A stretch of 26,845 nucleotides of DNA from 2-01-FULL-39-33 sp964361645 (GTDB taxonomy: Bacteria > Patescibacteriota > Patescibacteriia > 2-01-FULL-39-33): positions 1 to 26,845 of the forward strand of contig CAYIBK010000013.1 of the NCBI GenBank assembly GCA_964361645.1, in the 5' to 3' direction. This document shows, piece after piece, positions 14,368 through 21,330 of this stretch. The notes under the pieces were generated by a model. That model saw only the letters and a program-made list of their open reading frames with translations. It was not told the DNA's origin and did not search any database. The translations under genes and the position numbers were made by a program. Position 1 is the first letter of the stretch. Every line of letters starts with the position of its first letter.

Positions 14368-15240
14368 ATGATAAAAAAAAGAGAATTGTTGTCTAAAATT
14401 GGCGTGTTATTTTCAATAGCATATTTATTACTTGTTTTACTTGGTATATTTATTGGAATTTTGAGCGCATGGGGCGGTCCAAGACCTAATTTTGTATATT
14501 TTATAATTTTGCCGTGGTTTTATCTATTTAATTCATTTTCCTCTTGGTTTGATCTTAGCGAGTGGTTAGGACCATTGTTATTATATGTGTTACCGATTAT
14601 TATAAATGTTATTTTGTTTTATTATATAGGTCTGTTTCTGGAATATTATACATTTTTTCATAAAAGGGATGCTATTAGGAATAAATATCAAGATTCAGCA
14701 ATATTTTTATTTATAATACTTTCCGTTGTTACTAGTTTTATATTATTAAATTCTACTTTAGAATGTAAATTAAACCCTAATACTAATGATATTGAACAAG
14801 ATAGGTGTTATACTCAATATGCAGTTAAAAATAATGATTTATTAATTTGTAATAATATAGAAGATTTAAGACATAACAATACGTGCCTCATGAATTTTGT
14901 TAAGGGAGTAGGAGATTGTAAAATTTTAACTAATCAAACGGGGATAGATAATTGTTATGAAAAATATTCTAAAATTAATAACGATGTTTCTTTGTGTGAC
15001 AGGATAATGGATGAACATAAAATGAATAATTGTTATAGTTATTTTGCAATTTCTCAGAAAGATTTTTCTTTGTGTGAAAAAATTAATTTTGATAACCCGA
15101 TAAGTTTAAGATATGAAAAAAATAAATGCTATTATGATGTAATAATTGAAAAGAAAGATATATCTTTATGTGATAAGATCGATAATTCTCTGGTAAATCT
15201 TTATAACCAATGTAGGACGGAAATTATGAAAAATAATTAA
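14368..15240 (+). CDS. Membrane protein with C-terminal Cys repeats, between scpA and scpB
   Basis: 290 residues. Four hydrophobic segments (about 11-36, 43-60, 68-95, 111-130) precede an extracytoplasmic tail (about 130-290) of four or five repeats. The repeats approximate CYxxxAxxxxDxSLCDKI (CYTQYAVKNNDLLIC, CYEKYSKINNDVSLC, CYSYFAISQKDFSLC, CYYDVIIEKKDISLC). Cysteines are paired and evenly spaced, suggesting disulfides or metal binding. The tail is clearly related to the end of the 746-residue protein on the other side of scpA. The coding sequence is more AT-rich than its neighbours. Function unknown. Confidence 0.75.
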   Translation: MIKKRELLSKIGVLFSIAYLLLVLLGIFIGILSAWGGPRPNFVYFIILPWFYLFNSFSSWFDLSEWLGPLLLYVLPIIINVILFYYIGLFLEYYTFFHKRDAIRNKYQDSAIFLFIILSVVTSFILLNSTLECKLNPNTNDIEQDRCYTQYAVKNNDLLICNNIEDLRHNNTCLMNFVKGVGDCKILTNQTGIDNCYEKYSKINNDVSLCDRIMDEHKMNNCYSYFAISQKDFSLCEKINFDNPISLRYEKNKCYYDVIIEKKDISLCDKIDNSLVNLYNQCRTEIMKNN

Positions 15241-15265
15241 GAAAAGATTAAAAACCTTATTGACC

Positions 15266-15859
15266 ATGAATAAAATTAAAAATCAAATTGAAAGCTTATT
15301 ATTTATTTCACATAAACCCCTATCTGTTAAAGATCTGGTTAAATTGTCATTAGCCGATCAAAAAGAAGTCATAGAAGCCTTAACTGAGCTGGAGAAGGAA
15401 TATCAAGAAAGGTCTGGTGGTATAAAGCTCTTGAAAATTAGCGATAAATATCAATTTGTCACCAGCAATGATTCTAGCGCCGTGGTTAAAAAATTCATTA
15501 AAAGTGAAGTCACTGGAGAATTAACCAAGCCATCTTTGGAAACCCTAACTATTATTGCTTATCGTGCCCCCATTTCCAAAGCAGAATTAGAATTAATCAG
15601 GGGTGTTAATTGTAGCGTCATTTTGCGCAATTTATTAATCAGAGGTTTAATTGAAGCCAAGGAGGATGTTAAAAAAATGGCTATCTTCTATAGTCTCACT
15701 TTTGAATTTTTGAAATATTTAGGTTTAAGCAAGCCAGAAGATTTGCCTGATTTTGCTAAATTGAACCGTAATAATAATTTGGATAAATTATTATCGGAAA
15801 TGGGCAGTAGTAATCTAAGCGTTAATGAGATGGTAAACAAGGCAGAAATAAGCGAATAA
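15266..15859 (+). CDS. scpB: Segregation and condensation protein B
   Basis: Partner of ScpA in the Smc condensin; dimerises through tandem winged helices. 197 residues. Recognised by IESLLFISHKPLS, LKISDKYQFVTS, TLTIIAYRAPISKAELELIRG (adjoining blocks), RGLIEAKE and FLKYLGLSKPEDLPDF. I chose the ATG at 15266; a TTG two codons upstream is also open. No Shine-Dalgarno. Its separation from scpA by an unrelated membrane gene is unusual, since the pair is normally adjacent. Confidence 0.95.
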   Translation: MNKIKNQIESLLFISHKPLSVKDLVKLSLADQKEVIEALTELEKEYQERSGGIKLLKISDKYQFVTSNDSSAVVKKFIKSEVTGELTKPSLETLTIIAYRAPISKAELELIRGVNCSVILRNLLIRGLIEAKEDVKKMAIFYSLTFEFLKYLGLSKPEDLPDFAKLNRNNNLDKLLSEMGSSNLSVNEMVNKAEISE

Positions 15860-15875
15860 TAATATTTATTTTTTT

Positions 15876-16811
15876 ATGTTTGAACTCCTAGTCAATTTAA
15901 TGTTAACCAGCTTGTTTTTAACAACGCAAGCCAATCAACAAACCACAATTGATAATTTAATAAATCAGGAATATCGTTTACCGCAGGCGGAAATTAGAAG
16001 CTTAGCCCAAGAAGCTCCGCAAAGGGAAATATTGAGCGATAGTTTGGGTGTTGATGTTTCGGCTCAAAGCGTTTTAGTGGTTGATGAAAAAACCAGCAAA
16101 GTTCTTTATGATAAAAATCCTCAAGAAAAGCGCTCTATTGCTAGTCTTACTAAATTAATGACAGCTCTGGTTTTTTTGGATTATAATCCGGGCTGGGATA
16201 GCCAAGTTAAGATTTTAGAATCAGATTATCGCGATGGCGCCATTAAATATCTTATCAATGGAGAAGTGGTTAGCACTTATGATCTTTTACATACTTCGCT
16301 TATCTCTTCTTCTAATGAAGCTACGGTGGCATTAGCTAGATCAACAGGTTTAAGCCATGATGATTTTGTTAAAAAAATGAACGAAAAAGCCAAACAATTA
16401 GACATGAATAACACCTCTTTTTCTGAGGTTACAGGATTGAGCAACTCCAACAAGTCAACTGCTAATGATATAATAATTTTAGCCAGGACTGCTTTTTCCA
16501 ATAAATATATCAATCAAATCACTGGAACAGAATCATATACCCTTAATGTTATTAGTAGCGGTTTATCCAGAAATATAAAAAGCACCGATAAAATACTAAA
16601 CCAAGAATTTGGTTTAGGCGGACAGAATTATAAAGTAAAAAATGGCAAGACTGGCTATTTAGAAGCAGCTGGGTACAACTTTGTTAGTCTAGTTAGCGAC
16701 AGTAATAATCGTAAAATTTTGGTGGCAGTTTTAGGAAGTTCTACCACTTATAGCCGTTTCACTGATACCAAAAGTTTGGCTTATTGGGTTTTTAATAATT
16801 ATAATTGGTAA
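15876..16811 (+). CDS. D-alanyl-D-alanine carboxypeptidase (peptidase S11, PBP5-like)
   Basis: Penicillin-binding serine peptidase that trims the terminal D-Ala of peptidoglycan peptides. 311 residues with all three active-site motifs: S90-L-T-K93 (IASLTKLMTAL), S145-S-N147 (SSSNEATVA) and K258-T-G260 (KNGKTGYLEAAG). A hydrophobic N-terminus (FELLVNLMLTSLFLTTQA) serves as signal peptide or anchor. The domain preceding the catalytic core (about 25-60) is polar. There is no C-terminal amphipathic anchor of the PBP5 kind. tpiA starts 4 nt downstream. Confidence 0.93.
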   Translation: MFELLVNLMLTSLFLTTQANQQTTIDNLINQEYRLPQAEIRSLAQEAPQREILSDSLGVDVSAQSVLVVDEKTSKVLYDKNPQEKRSIASLTKLMTALVFLDYNPGWDSQVKILESDYRDGAIKYLINGEVVSTYDLLHTSLISSSNEATVALARSTGLSHDDFVKKMNEKAKQLDMNNTSFSEVTGLSNSNKSTANDIIILARTAFSNKYINQITGTESYTLNVISSGLSRNIKSTDKILNQEFGLGGQNYKVKNGKTGYLEAAGYNFVSLVSDSNNRKILVAVLGSSTTYSRFTDTKSLAYWVFNNYNW

Positions 16812-16815
16812 AAAT

Positions 16816-17571
16816 ATGCCAAAGCCGATAATTATAGCGAATTGGAAAATGAATTTGTCTTTTGAAGAAATGATTAAATTATCTTCTGATTTTAAAGATA
16901 GTCTGCCAGATATTAAAGATAAGGATGTTGTTATTTGTCCAACAGCCGTGGCTTTAGTTTCAGTTAAAAACATAATTAAAGATACTGGTATTAAATTGGG
17001 AGCTCAAAATGTTTTTTGGCAAGATTCGGGCGCTTATACAGGAGAAACTTCTCCTCTGGTTTTAAAAGAAATTGGTTGTCGTTATGTGATAGTGGGCCAT
17101 AGTGAGAGGCGAGAATTTTTACAAGAAACAAATTTAATGGTAAATAAAAAAATAAATATTTGTTTAGATAATGGTTTGGTGCCTATTATATGTATTGGCG
17201 AAACTAAAGACGAAAGGCATGAAGGAGCCACGGACAATGTTTTATATCATCAATTGAAAGAATGTTTAAATGATATCCATCTCATTGAGGGTGAAAATAT
17301 CATTGTGGCTTATGAGCCGGTTTGGGCGATTGGTTCTGGAGAAACAGTAGAACCAGAAGAAGCAGAGAGGGTTTTTGAATTGATCCAACAAATTTTGATT
17401 GATCTTTATCCATTGACAATAATTAAAAATAATGTCAGGATGATTTATGGTGGCAGTGTTGATTCTGATAATGTTTTAGGTTTTTCCGGCCTCCAACTAC
17501 TAGCTGGATTTTTAGTTGGTGGGGCCAGCTTGGAAGCTGATAAATTTAAAGCAATTGTTAAATCTTTATGA
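16816..17571 (+). CDS. tpiA: Triosephosphate isomerase
   Basis: Interconverts dihydroxyacetone phosphate and glyceraldehyde 3-phosphate in glycolysis. 251 residues. Catalytic residues are visible: K11 (ANWKMN), H95 (VGHSERR) and E167 (AYEPVWAIGSG). The phosphate-binding YGGSV and LVGGASL are present near the end. Length is standard. It begins 4 nt after the carboxypeptidase stop, and its TGA overlaps the ATG of the next gene (ATGA). Confidence 0.97.
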   Translation: MPKPIIIANWKMNLSFEEMIKLSSDFKDSLPDIKDKDVVICPTAVALVSVKNIIKDTGIKLGAQNVFWQDSGAYTGETSPLVLKEIGCRYVIVGHSERREFLQETNLMVNKKINICLDNGLVPIICIGETKDERHEGATDNVLYHQLKECLNDIHLIEGENIIVAYEPVWAIGSGETVEPEEAERVFELIQQILIDLYPLTIIKNNVRMIYGGSVDSDNVLGFSGLQLLAGFLVGGASLEADKFKAIVKSL

Positions 17572-18422
17572 TTTTATTTATAATTTCACTGGCAATAATA
17601 ATTCTGGGTCTAATTGTTTTAGGCTATATAATCTTTAAAAAAATTCCGGATTTAAAGAATCTTAATATTGAATCATTGTCCGAAGAAAAACAAGGATTGA
17701 TTAAGAAGAAAATATTAGAAGCTAAATTTTTAAGATTAAGCAGTGGTTTAAAATTAAAAATTAATAAAGTAGCTTCATCTAGAGGGGGATTATTGTCTAG
17801 CAAAATTAGACAAATTAAAGAAAGAGTGGTGGAATTAGAAAAAAAATACCAAGAAAATAAAGATGATAGTATTAAGCCCAAGACTATTGAAGAATTATAT
17901 TTAGAGGCGGAAAAATTCATTGATGAAGATAAATCAGCCGAAGCTGAAAAATCATTAATTGAAATAATTGCCAAAGATAATAAAAATATCCCAGCTTATG
18001 AAATATTAGGTGATTTGTATTTCTCTATGAAGAGTTACAGCCAAGCTGAAGAGATTTATAAATATTTATTAAAATTAAAAATAGTCGGCGATGGTGGAAA
18101 AAAAGTCATTAGAAATCATAAAATGGAAGAATTAGAAGCAGAGGCTTTGTCAAAGTTGGATACTGATCCAAAGATAGCTGTTTACTACGAAGATCTGGGC
18201 CAAATTTATGAAGCCATGAAAAAAGACAGTAAAGCGCTGGATTCATACCTTAAAGCTACTTCAGTTGATCCCAACAATCCAAAATATTTGGATAAATTAT
18301 TAGAAATGAGCATAAAAATGAAGGATCGCGGCTTAGCTAAAGATGCTTTTAATAACTTAAAAAAGATTAATCCTGATAATGCTAAATTGGAAGATCTTAA
18401 GGAAGCTATTGAAAATTTATAG
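17568..18422 (+). CDS. Membrane-anchored TPR protein
   Basis: 284 residues with one N-terminal transmembrane helix (about 2-22, LFIISLAIIILGLIVLGYIIF). A basic linker and a short coiled segment follow (about 80-100). Tetratricopeptide repeats cover about 108-280: EELYLEAEKFIDEDKSAEAEKS, AYEILGDLYFSMKSYSQAEEIY, VYYEDLGQIYEAMKKDSKAL and the next repeat. It is a protein-interaction scaffold of unknown partner, facing the cytoplasm if the positive-inside rule holds. Translation is probably coupled to tpiA through the 4-nt ATGA overlap. Confidence 0.85.
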   Translation: MILFIISLAIIILGLIVLGYIIFKKIPDLKNLNIESLSEEKQGLIKKKILEAKFLRLSSGLKLKINKVASSRGGLLSSKIRQIKERVVELEKKYQENKDDSIKPKTIEELYLEAEKFIDEDKSAEAEKSLIEIIAKDNKNIPAYEILGDLYFSMKSYSQAEEIYKYLLKLKIVGDGGKKVIRNHKMEELEAEALSKLDTDPKIAVYYEDLGQIYEAMKKDSKALDSYLKATSVDPNNPKYLDKLLEMSIKMKDRGLAKDAFNNLKKINPDNAKLEDLKEAIENL

Positions 18423-18441
18423 AAAATTTGTTAGTATGATC

Positions 18442-18472
18442 AAGCTATTAACTGGGTTGTTTCTAGCTTTTT
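18442..18472 (+). terminator. Weak terminator after the TPR gene
   Basis: AAGCTA/TAGCTT (18442-18447 with 18464-18469) with a 16-nt loop and a T-rich tail. The stem is short, so confidence is low. Confidence 0.4.
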
Positions 18473-18514
18473 ATTTTAAATTATGTTGTTGACAATTCAG
18501 CAAGATTAAATTTC

Positions 18515-18587
18515 GCCGTTGTAGCTCAGTTGGTAGAGCGCATCCATGGTAAGGATGAGGTCTCCAGTTCAATCCTGGACAACGGCT
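18515..18587 (+). tRNA. tRNA-Thr (anticodon GGT)
   Basis: A 73-nt cloverleaf. Acceptor GCCGTTG/CAACGGC, D arm with AGCTCAGTTGGTAGAGC, anticodon stem CATCC/GGATG with loop ATGGTAA giving anticodon GGT, T arm with GTTCAATC. The CCA end is not encoded. The discriminator is T, whereas tRNA-Thr in Escherichia coli has A. Confidence 0.95.
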
Positions 18588-18591
18588 CAGG

Positions 18592-18624
18592 TTAACAATT
18601 AACATTTACTTTTAACAATTAACA
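18592..18624 (+). repeat. Tandem direct repeat before the four-helix-bundle gene
   Basis: TTAACAATTAACA occurs twice (18592-18604 and 18612-18624). An imperfect inverted copy (TTGTTAATGGTTAA) lies just after the gene near 18994-19007, so the gene is bracketed by related repeats between two tRNAs. Confidence 0.6.
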
Positions 18625-18630
18625 GGAGGA

Positions 18631-18993
18631 ATGGATACATTTAGATTCTTTCAGTTTCAAGTTTATAAAGATGCTAAGGATTTATACCAAGAAATATTAG
18701 TAGTATCTGAAAAAATCAAAGCTAATAATTCATTAAAAGATCAAGTTTATAGATCGGCTTTATCTATTGTTTTAAATATTGCCGAGGGTTCAGCTAAAAA
18801 ATCAGATAAAGATTTTGCTAGATATTTACAAATTTCTTTAGGATCGGTAAATGAATTAGTTGCTTGTTTGAACTTAATGTATAATATAGGTTGTTTGAGT
18901 AAAGAATCATATGTTAAACTTTTTAAGTCAGCTGGTTTGATTGCTAAACAATTAGGTGGTTTCATAAAAAAGTTAAATAATATTAATAGTTGA
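18631..18993 (+). CDS. Four-helix-bundle protein (23S rRNA intervening-sequence/S23 family)
   Basis: 120 residues matching the four-helix-bundle family first found in 23S rRNA intervening sequences and related to the Avd accessory protein of diversity-generating retroelements. Recognisable parts are FQFQVYKDAKDLYQEI, DQVYRSALSIVLNIAEGSAKK (adjoining blocks), FARYLQISLGSVNELVACL and the last helix LIAKQLGGFIKKLN. A strong AGGAGG lies just before the ATG. It sits between tRNA-Thr and tRNA-Tyr rather than in rRNA, and no reverse transcriptase is nearby. Molecular role unknown. Confidence 0.9.
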   Translation: MDTFRFFQFQVYKDAKDLYQEILVVSEKIKANNSLKDQVYRSALSIVLNIAEGSAKKSDKDFARYLQISLGSVNELVACLNLMYNIGCLSKESYVKLFKSAGLIAKQLGGFIKKLNNINS

Positions 18994-19018
18994 TTGTTAA
19001 TGGTTAATAGTTATTAAT

Positions 19019-19100
19019 GGGTCGATACCGAAGTGGTCAAACGGGACGCACTGTAAATGCGTTGGCTAAGCCTTCGTTGGTTCGAATCCAACTCGGCCCA
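19019..19100 (+). tRNA. tRNA-Tyr (anticodon GTA)
   Basis: An 82-nt class II tRNA. Acceptor GGGTCGA/TCGGCCC (one G-T pair), anticodon stem CGCA/TGCG with loop CTGTAAA giving GTA, a long variable arm, T arm GTTGG/CCAAC with TTCGAAT. Discriminator A; CCA not encoded. Confidence 0.95.
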
Positions 19101-19254
19101 CTAGTTTAGAAATATCAAATTTTGTTGGTCATTTTGGTCGCCTTTGACGACCAAATCATATGGAATTTTAAAGTCAAAAAACAATTGGCGGTTTGCTCTG
19201 AATTAGAATTCAGAGTAAAAGAAAATTTTTAAATTCATAAATTATAAAAATACT
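19101..19254 (+). other. Intergenic stretch with two hairpins
   Basis: TTTGGTCG/CGACCAAA (19133-19140 with 19148-19155) and CTCTGAATT/AATTCAGAG (19196-19204 with 19207-19215). Neither has a T-tract. They may be processing or leader structures between tRNA-Tyr and the next gene. Confidence 0.5.
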
Positions 19255-19782
19255 ATGGAAATAATAGGAAAAAAATTATTAGAATATAATACTAAATATT
19301 GGGCGAATTTTTTTATCAACTTGGTATTAGCCATTATTGCAATATTGGCAATTATTGTTTTTATAAAATCAATAAATATAACAGAGAATATTGTGGGAAT
19401 AATAATTTTTTTATTTATATTGGTAATAGTTGCCGTATTCGCATTCTTCGTTATTAAATCATCAACAAATAGTTATAAAAAATTAGGTTTTGGTAAATAT
19501 ATAATAACTTCGCAAGGCATATATTATAAAGCAAAAAATCATGAAGAATTCTACGATTTTAATGAGATTAATAATATATATATTAGTGAATCTAAAATAT
19601 CAGGAATATTTTATTTTTTGAATACGCCAGGATCTGCTTGGAACTTGCCCTTTAGTAATCAGCCTCTTAATTTCAAATTAAACAGCAATGTTTATATTCA
19701 AATGCTTATTCCTAGTATTAAATTTAAAGATACAATTAATATATTTAGAAGTACCCCTTCTTTAGAGGGTAAACTCAAATAA
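19255..19782 (+). CDS. Two-TM hypothetical membrane protein
   Basis: 175 residues. Two adjacent transmembrane helices (about 18-38 and 46-68) are followed by a soluble domain beginning GFGKYIITSQGIYYKAKNHEEFYDFNEINNIYI (read as adjoining blocks). The beta-strand pattern, with a strand stating its own on-switch residue in an IITSQGIYY-like segment, recalls bacterial PH-like domains of small membrane proteins. That is pattern-based only. It is very AT-rich, and no close neighbours suggest a role. Confidence 0.65.
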   Translation: MEIIGKKLLEYNTKYWANFFINLVLAIIAILAIIVFIKSINITENIVGIIIFLFILVIVAVFAFFVIKSSTNSYKKLGFGKYIITSQGIYYKAKNHEEFYDFNEINNIYISESKISGIFYFLNTPGSAWNLPFSNQPLNFKLNSNVYIQMLIPSIKFKDTINIFRSTPSLEGKLK

Positions 19783-20045
19783 AAAGTAAAAGAATCTGCT
19801 GCCAAATCAATAAATCTTTAAAGGAATTTTGTTTGAAAATTTACTGAAATTATTTTTGGTAAACAATCATTGAAAAACTGGAAATTGTCCCCGCACAAAT
19901 CACCTTGTGATTTTGTGGGGCAGGCGCCGTTCAGAATTCGGGCTTAATTTTTGGGGTTAAATCAATGCCGTCTGCGACGGCTCGAAAATGCACCTGCCTG
20001 CCGGTAGGCAGGTTCGAGCTATGTCCATTATTCTCCACAATAACA
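19783..20045 (+). repeat. Hairpin-rich intergenic region with second copy of the CCTGCC palindrome
   Basis: No gene seen. Imperfect hairpin 19889-19920 (CCCC...CAAATCAC with GTGATTT...GGGG). Small hairpin GCCGTC/GACGGC 19967-19981. Repeat core CCTGCCTGCCGGTAGGCAGG at 19993-20012, enclosed by GCTCGAA/TTCGAGC (19980-19986 with 20013-20019) and a 6-nt 5' bulge. The core differs from 5967-5986 at one base, while the outer stem is unrelated. Confidence 0.7.
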
Positions 20046-20077
20046 ACAAAAGACGGATTCTATCCGTCTTTTGTTTT
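20046..20077 (+). terminator. Strong terminator, possibly bidirectional
   Basis: Perfect 13-bp stem ACAAAAGACGGAT/ATCCGTCTTTTGT (20046-20058 with 20062-20074), loop TCT, T-rich on one side and A-rich on the other. It isolates the ABC transporter promoter from upstream transcription. Confidence 0.85.
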
Positions 20078-20115
20078 CGACTTGAGTTGCATGTAATGGA
20101 TTAGAGCGAGTGGCA

Positions 20116-20144
20116 TTGCCAAAATCAAAATAATCTATTATCAT
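20116..20144 (+). promoter_or_regulatory. Promoter of the split ABC transporter
   Basis: TTGCCA (20116-20121), a 17-bp spacer and TATCAT (20139-20144); each box is 5 of 6 to consensus. The ATG at 20172 follows. Confidence 0.7.
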
Positions 20145-20171
20145 TAAGAAGTATGTAAAAAAATACTAAAT

Positions 20172-20289
20172 ATGCAGAATAACACCAAAAAAACATTACG
20201 AATTTATTGGCGCTATGCCTGGGAATATAAAATTCCCATTTTTGTGATAGTAATTTCTATTATCGCCGCTTCTTGGTTTCTAAAATCTA
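20172..20289 (+). pseudogene. 5' fragment of ABC exporter, interrupted by an IS30-family element
   Basis: The reading frame starts MQNNTKKTLRIYWRYAWEYK and enters the first transmembrane helix (IPIFVIVISIIAASWF). It then runs into the insertion sequence and stops at 20304-20306, giving a 44-residue product. If the element and one 2-bp duplication are removed, the frame continues directly into 21331 (LKS-R-CWKLSTLGIITPLYFKQ), giving a 597-residue protein, a normal size for a half-transporter exporter. It has its own promoter. The gene is probably inactive unless the downstream part starts separately or the element is absent from part of the population. Confidence 0.88.
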
Positions 20290-21279
20290 TTGCAACAGTT
20301 GATTAAATATTTCAGTTGGTTTTCGAAAACCCAAGCATTTTCTGGGTCGATCATTTAACAAGTTTTGCACTTTCTTAATTTGTCTGGTGGTGACTTGATG
20401 GAAATCAGTTCCTTTAGGAAAGTATTGTCTGATCAAGCCGTTGGTATTTTCGTTAGTGCCTCTTTCCCACGGACTGGATTTGTGAGCAAAGTAGACTTGC
20501 ACCTTAGTATCTTTAGTAAATAATTTATGCAAAGACATTTCCTTGCCTTGGTCATAAGTCAGAGTTAGAAATAGTTCTTTCGGTAATTTCTTGATTTCTT
20601 TGGCAAAAGCTTTTCTGACGGTTTCGGGATGTTTGTTTTTAAGGGGGACGATTATAGTGGCTCGAGTAGTTCTTTCTGTCAGAGTACCAATAGCCGAACG
20701 CTGGTGCTTACCTAAGATTAAGTCGCCTTCCCAATGACCCGGTATAGTCCTTGATTCAACTTCATGAGGCCTGTCTTCAATGCTCACCATGTCCGGCAAA
20801 CAGCCCCGTTTTTCAGTATTTTCAATCCCGCTGACTCTTTTGCGGCGATATGTCCTTTGCTGACGCAGGCACTTTAGCAATTCCTTTTTTAAAGTGAATT
20901 TAGGCAGGACATAGAGATAGCTGTAAATTGTTTCCGGAGAGACACGCATATGATTACTTCCAGGATAATCAATTTTTAGCCATTCGGCAATTTGTTGCGG
21001 TGACCAACTCCGTTTAAGATAATAAATAACTATTTTGCACAATTTTGGATTTTGATCTAATTTTCTTTTCCTGCCTTGTTTACGTTTGTTTCTTTTGGCC
21101 TGGTGATGAGCACGAAGAGCCCGATATCTGCTACGACCCATGCCGCCTCGATTAACTTCCCGACTAATACAGCTCTTGTCTCTATGTAGCTGCTTTCCAA
21201 TTTTGCCAAAGCTTAATCCAACCGCTAACATTCTGCTAATTTCTTCTCTTTCTTCCAATGACAGTTCACTCTTTTTCAT
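20287..21279 (-). CDS. IS30-family transposase
   Basis: DDE transposase of 330 residues. An N-terminal helix-turn-helix (LSLEEREEISRMLAVGLSFGKIGKQLHRD region, about 6-45) starts the IS30 signature. The catalytic core shows D186 (GHWEGDLI), D243 (TYDQGKEM) and E277 (ERGTNENTNGLIRQ), giving the D-D-33-E spacing of the family. It appears intact. The frame reads through the left inverted repeat to the last base of the element, and the TAG stop is completed outside it by the duplicated TA plus one host base. Start ATG at 21279, with no strong Shine-Dalgarno. Confidence 0.96.
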   Translation of the reverse strand: MKKSELSLEEREEISRMLAVGLSFGKIGKQLHRDKSCISREVNRGGMGRSRYRALRAHHQAKRNKRKQGRKRKLDQNPKLCKIVIYYLKRSWSPQQIAEWLKIDYPGSNHMRVSPETIYSYLYVLPKFTLKKELLKCLRQQRTYRRKRVSGIENTEKRGCLPDMVSIEDRPHEVESRTIPGHWEGDLILGKHQRSAIGTLTERTTRATIIVPLKNKHPETVRKAFAKEIKKLPKELFLTLTYDQGKEMSLHKLFTKDTKVQVYFAHKSSPWERGTNENTNGLIRQYFPKGTDFHQVTTRQIKKVQNLLNDRPRKCLGFRKPTEIFNQLLQ

Positions 21280-21328
21280 ACACCTATAACTTAATTATGA
21301 TATCATGATAATATCATAAGTGTTGCAA
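20290..21328 (-). mobile_element. IS30-family insertion sequence
   Basis: 1039-bp element carrying one transposase gene on the minus strand. Terminal inverted repeats begin TTGCAACA (20290-20297) and end TGTTGCAA (21321-21328), flanked on both sides by TA, taken as a 2-bp target duplication. The matching ends can be read outward to 13 bp (ATCTATTGCAACA 20285-20297 with 21321-21333), so the exact boundary is uncertain by a few bases. It lies inside the ABC exporter gene. Near the right end is an internal inverted repeat TTATGATAT/ATATCATAA (21295-21303 with 21311-21319), a possible transposase operator. Confidence 0.92.
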
Positions 21329-21330
21329 TA

